Below, one piece after another: positions 5,565 to 6,589 of a stretch of DNA of 6,589 nt. The stretch covers positions 1-6,589 of the forward strand of contig JAHZAT010000015.1 of NCBI GenBank assembly GCA_019423795.1. The letters are read 5' to 3'. Source of the DNA: Clostridiales bacterium (GTDB lineage: Bacteria > Bacillota > Clostridia > Lachnospirales > Lachnospiraceae). Made by a program: the position numbers and the translations under genes. The notes beneath the pieces were generated by a model, which was not told the origin of the DNA, did no database searches, and worked only from the letters and a program-made list of their open reading frames with translations. The stretch's first letter is position 1, and every line of letters begins with the position of its first letter.

Positions 5565-6400
5565 AATTCCTCCACCAGCTCTTCCTTTGTTGTTATCGTA
5601 TCTGACAAGTTAACACCTTCTTTTTTTAGTTCCCATGCAAGTTCTGTTGCGTACGGAACTTCCAGACCTAATGTTTTCATCTCATCAACTCTTGAAAAGA
5701 TCTCTTTTGGTTTTCCATCCATGATGATCTTTCCTTGATCCATCACGATGATACGATCTGCTAAGATTACTTCTTCCATATGATGTGTTACCATAAGGAT
5801 CGTAATATTCTTTTCTTTATTCAATGCTTTCACAAGAGATAAAACATGTCTGCGGCCTTCTGGATCTAGCATGGCTGTTGGTTCGTCTAATACGATACAT
5901 TCTGGTTCCATTGCCATGATCCCTGCAATCGCTACTCTCTGTTTCTGTCCGCCAGAAAGATGATTGGGACTTGCTTCTTTATATGCGATCATTCCCACAC
6001 CTGTAAGAGCCGCTGTGATCCTTGTCCAGATATCTTTGGAAGCTATTCCGAGGTTTTCTGGACCGAAGGCTGTGTCTTCTTCTACCGTTGTTCCTACGAT
6101 CTGGTTATCTGGATTCTGAAATACGATTCCTGCACTCTGTCTGACTTTTAAGAGGGTACTTTCATCTTTTGTATCCATTCCTTTGATATATACTGTGCCT
6201 TCTGTCGGCATCAAAAGTCCATTGATGTGCTTCGCAAGCGATGATTTCCCGGAACCATTCTTTCCAAGGATTGCTACAAATTCACCTTTCTCAACATTGA
6301 TATCAATATGATCGATTGCTGCAATCTCTTGCTTGTCTTCTTCTGTATCTCCATAGGTCACATATTTGTGAACTAAGTCTTTTATTTTCAATATGGACAT
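5549..6400 (-). CDS. ecfA1: Energy-coupling factor transporter ATP-binding protein EcfA1
   Basis: This is the first ATPase of the ECF module and partner of EcfA2. The 283-residue product has Walker A GKNGSGKSS (46-54), the Q-loop glutamine at 95 in VFQNPDNQIVGTTVEED, the signature LSGGQKQR (148-155), Walker B CIVLDEP (168-174) with catalytic Glu173, D-loop MLDPEGR, and the switch histidine at 206 (VTHHMEE). The QNPDNQ motif is the hallmark of EcfA1. All ATPase residues are intact. The start ATG has AGGAGA at 6406-6411, 5 bases ahead. It is the first gene of the operon, lies just past the rplQ terminator, and its 3' end overlaps ecfA2. No S-component gene is present in the window, so the module probably serves several S proteins encoded elsewhere. 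Confidence 0.96.
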   Translation of the reverse strand: MSILKIKDLVHKYVTYGDTEEDKQEIAAIDHIDINVEKGEFVAILGKNGSGKSSLAKHINGLLMPTEGTVYIKGMDTKDESTLLKVRQSAGIVFQNPDNQIVGTTVEEDTAFGPENLGIASKDIWTRITAALTGVGMIAYKEASPNHLSGGQKQRVAIAGIMAMEPECIVLDEPTAMLDPEGRRHVLSLVKALNKEKNITILMVTHHMEEVILADRIIVMDQGKIIMDGKPKEIFSRVDEMKTLGLEVPYATELAWELKKEGVNLSDTITTKEELVEELCQFV

Positions 6401-6431
6401 AATATTCTCCTATCTGATCCGTAATAAGGAT

Positions 6432-6437
6432 AGTATA
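6432..6437 (-). promoter_or_regulatory. Candidate -10 box for the ecfA1 operon
   Basis: TATACT on the minus strand, matching the sigma-A -10 consensus at five of six positions, lies between the rplQ terminator and ecfA1. Transcription would begin near 6425, leaving about 25 bases before the ATG. The -35 position at the proper spacing falls in the terminator T-tract (TTTTCT) and is poor. The operon may therefore rely partly on read-through from rplQ. Confidence 0.33.
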
Positions 6438-6448
6438 CTATTTCCCAT

Positions 6449-6489
6449 AAAAAAAGAAAAGTCTTATCCCAGTTGTTCCGGAATAAGAC
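6449..6489 (-). terminator. Intrinsic terminator after rplQ
   Basis: On the minus strand a 10-bp stem (6480-6489 with 6461-6470, one G-U pair) closes a 9-base loop and is followed by a T-rich run (TTTTCTTTTTTT, 6449-6460). It lies about 57 bases past the rplQ stop and marks the end of the large ribosomal protein and rpoA operon. Confidence 0.92.
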
Positions 6490-6545
6490 CTCTTTGTTGT
6501 TGTCGATTTGGAATTTAAATAATATAGTCAGTATTGAACTGTTGA

Positions 6546-6589
6546 TTAAACTAATTCAAGTACTACTTTTAATGCTGCATCACCTTTAC
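6546..6589 (-). CDS. rplQ: 50S ribosomal protein L17, C-terminal end only
   Basis: The last 13 codons before a TAA stop read KGDAALKVVLELV, which matches the well-known L17 C-terminus (RRGDAAEMVxxELV). The gene runs off the right edge of the window, so only its end is seen. Its place directly before a terminator and ecfA1 is the standard Bacillota order, which supports the call despite the short length. Confidence 0.88.
   Translation of the reverse strand, partial: KGDAALKVVLELV

Noticed and set aside
3624..6151. Plus-strand open frames opposite truA, ecfT, ecfA2 and ecfA1
   Set aside because: They are antisense shadows of four well-supported conserved genes and show no domain or start signal of their own.
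1..6589. A new defence, mobile or RNA-based system
   Set aside because: I looked for direct repeat arrays, integrase or transposase motifs, reverse transcriptase motifs, toxin-antitoxin pairs and large structured RNA; none is visible, and conserved housekeeping genes account for most of the window.

Overview
The window is a stretch of low-GC Bacillota chromosome, most likely from the class Clostridia and probably a Lachnospiraceae-type gut anaerobe. The genus cannot be told from the sequence. The basis is the conserved gene order rplQ - ecfA1 - ecfA2 - ecfT - truA - rplM - rpsI, typical of low-GC Gram-positive genomes, with strong GGAGG-type ribosome binding sites and a TTGACA-N17-TATAAT promoter. 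Every gene is read from the minus strand, so transcription runs from high to low coordinates.

Region by region, in the direction of transcription. (1) 6546-6589 holds the last 13 codons of rplQ (ribosomal protein L17), followed by a strong intrinsic terminator at 6449-6489. (2) 6400-2197 is a tightly packed operon of five genes: ecfA1, ecfA2 and ecfT (the shared energising module of an energy-coupling-factor vitamin/metal transporter), truA (tRNA pseudouridine synthase), and an AEC-family membrane transporter. Gene junctions are overlaps or gaps of 1 to 6 bases. The AEC gene between truA and rplM is not part of the usual conserved order. (3) 2034-2196 is an AT-rich non-coding stretch with no clear terminator but with one perfect and one near-perfect DnaA-box-like 9-mer. 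(4) 2033-987 is the rplM-rpsI unit (L13 and S9): consensus promoter, about 90-base leader with a hairpin, two genes, and a strong terminator with a GAAA loop. (5) 962-1 is unrelated accessory sequence: a short open fragment that looks like the tail of a lost gene, a lysine-rich secreted protein of unknown function, and two consecutive hairpins, of which the distal one is a good terminator.

How the genes work together: EcfA1 and EcfA2 form the ATPase pair and EcfT the membrane scaffold that drives separate substrate-binding S components. No S component is encoded here, as expected for a shared (group II) ECF module. L17, L13, S9 and TruA belong to translation and tRNA modification. I saw no CRISPR array, insertion sequence, tRNA, rRNA or defence system. 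Most of the window is ordinary conserved core. The places worth a second look are the AEC insertion, the rplM upstream region and the left-hand accessory kilobase.
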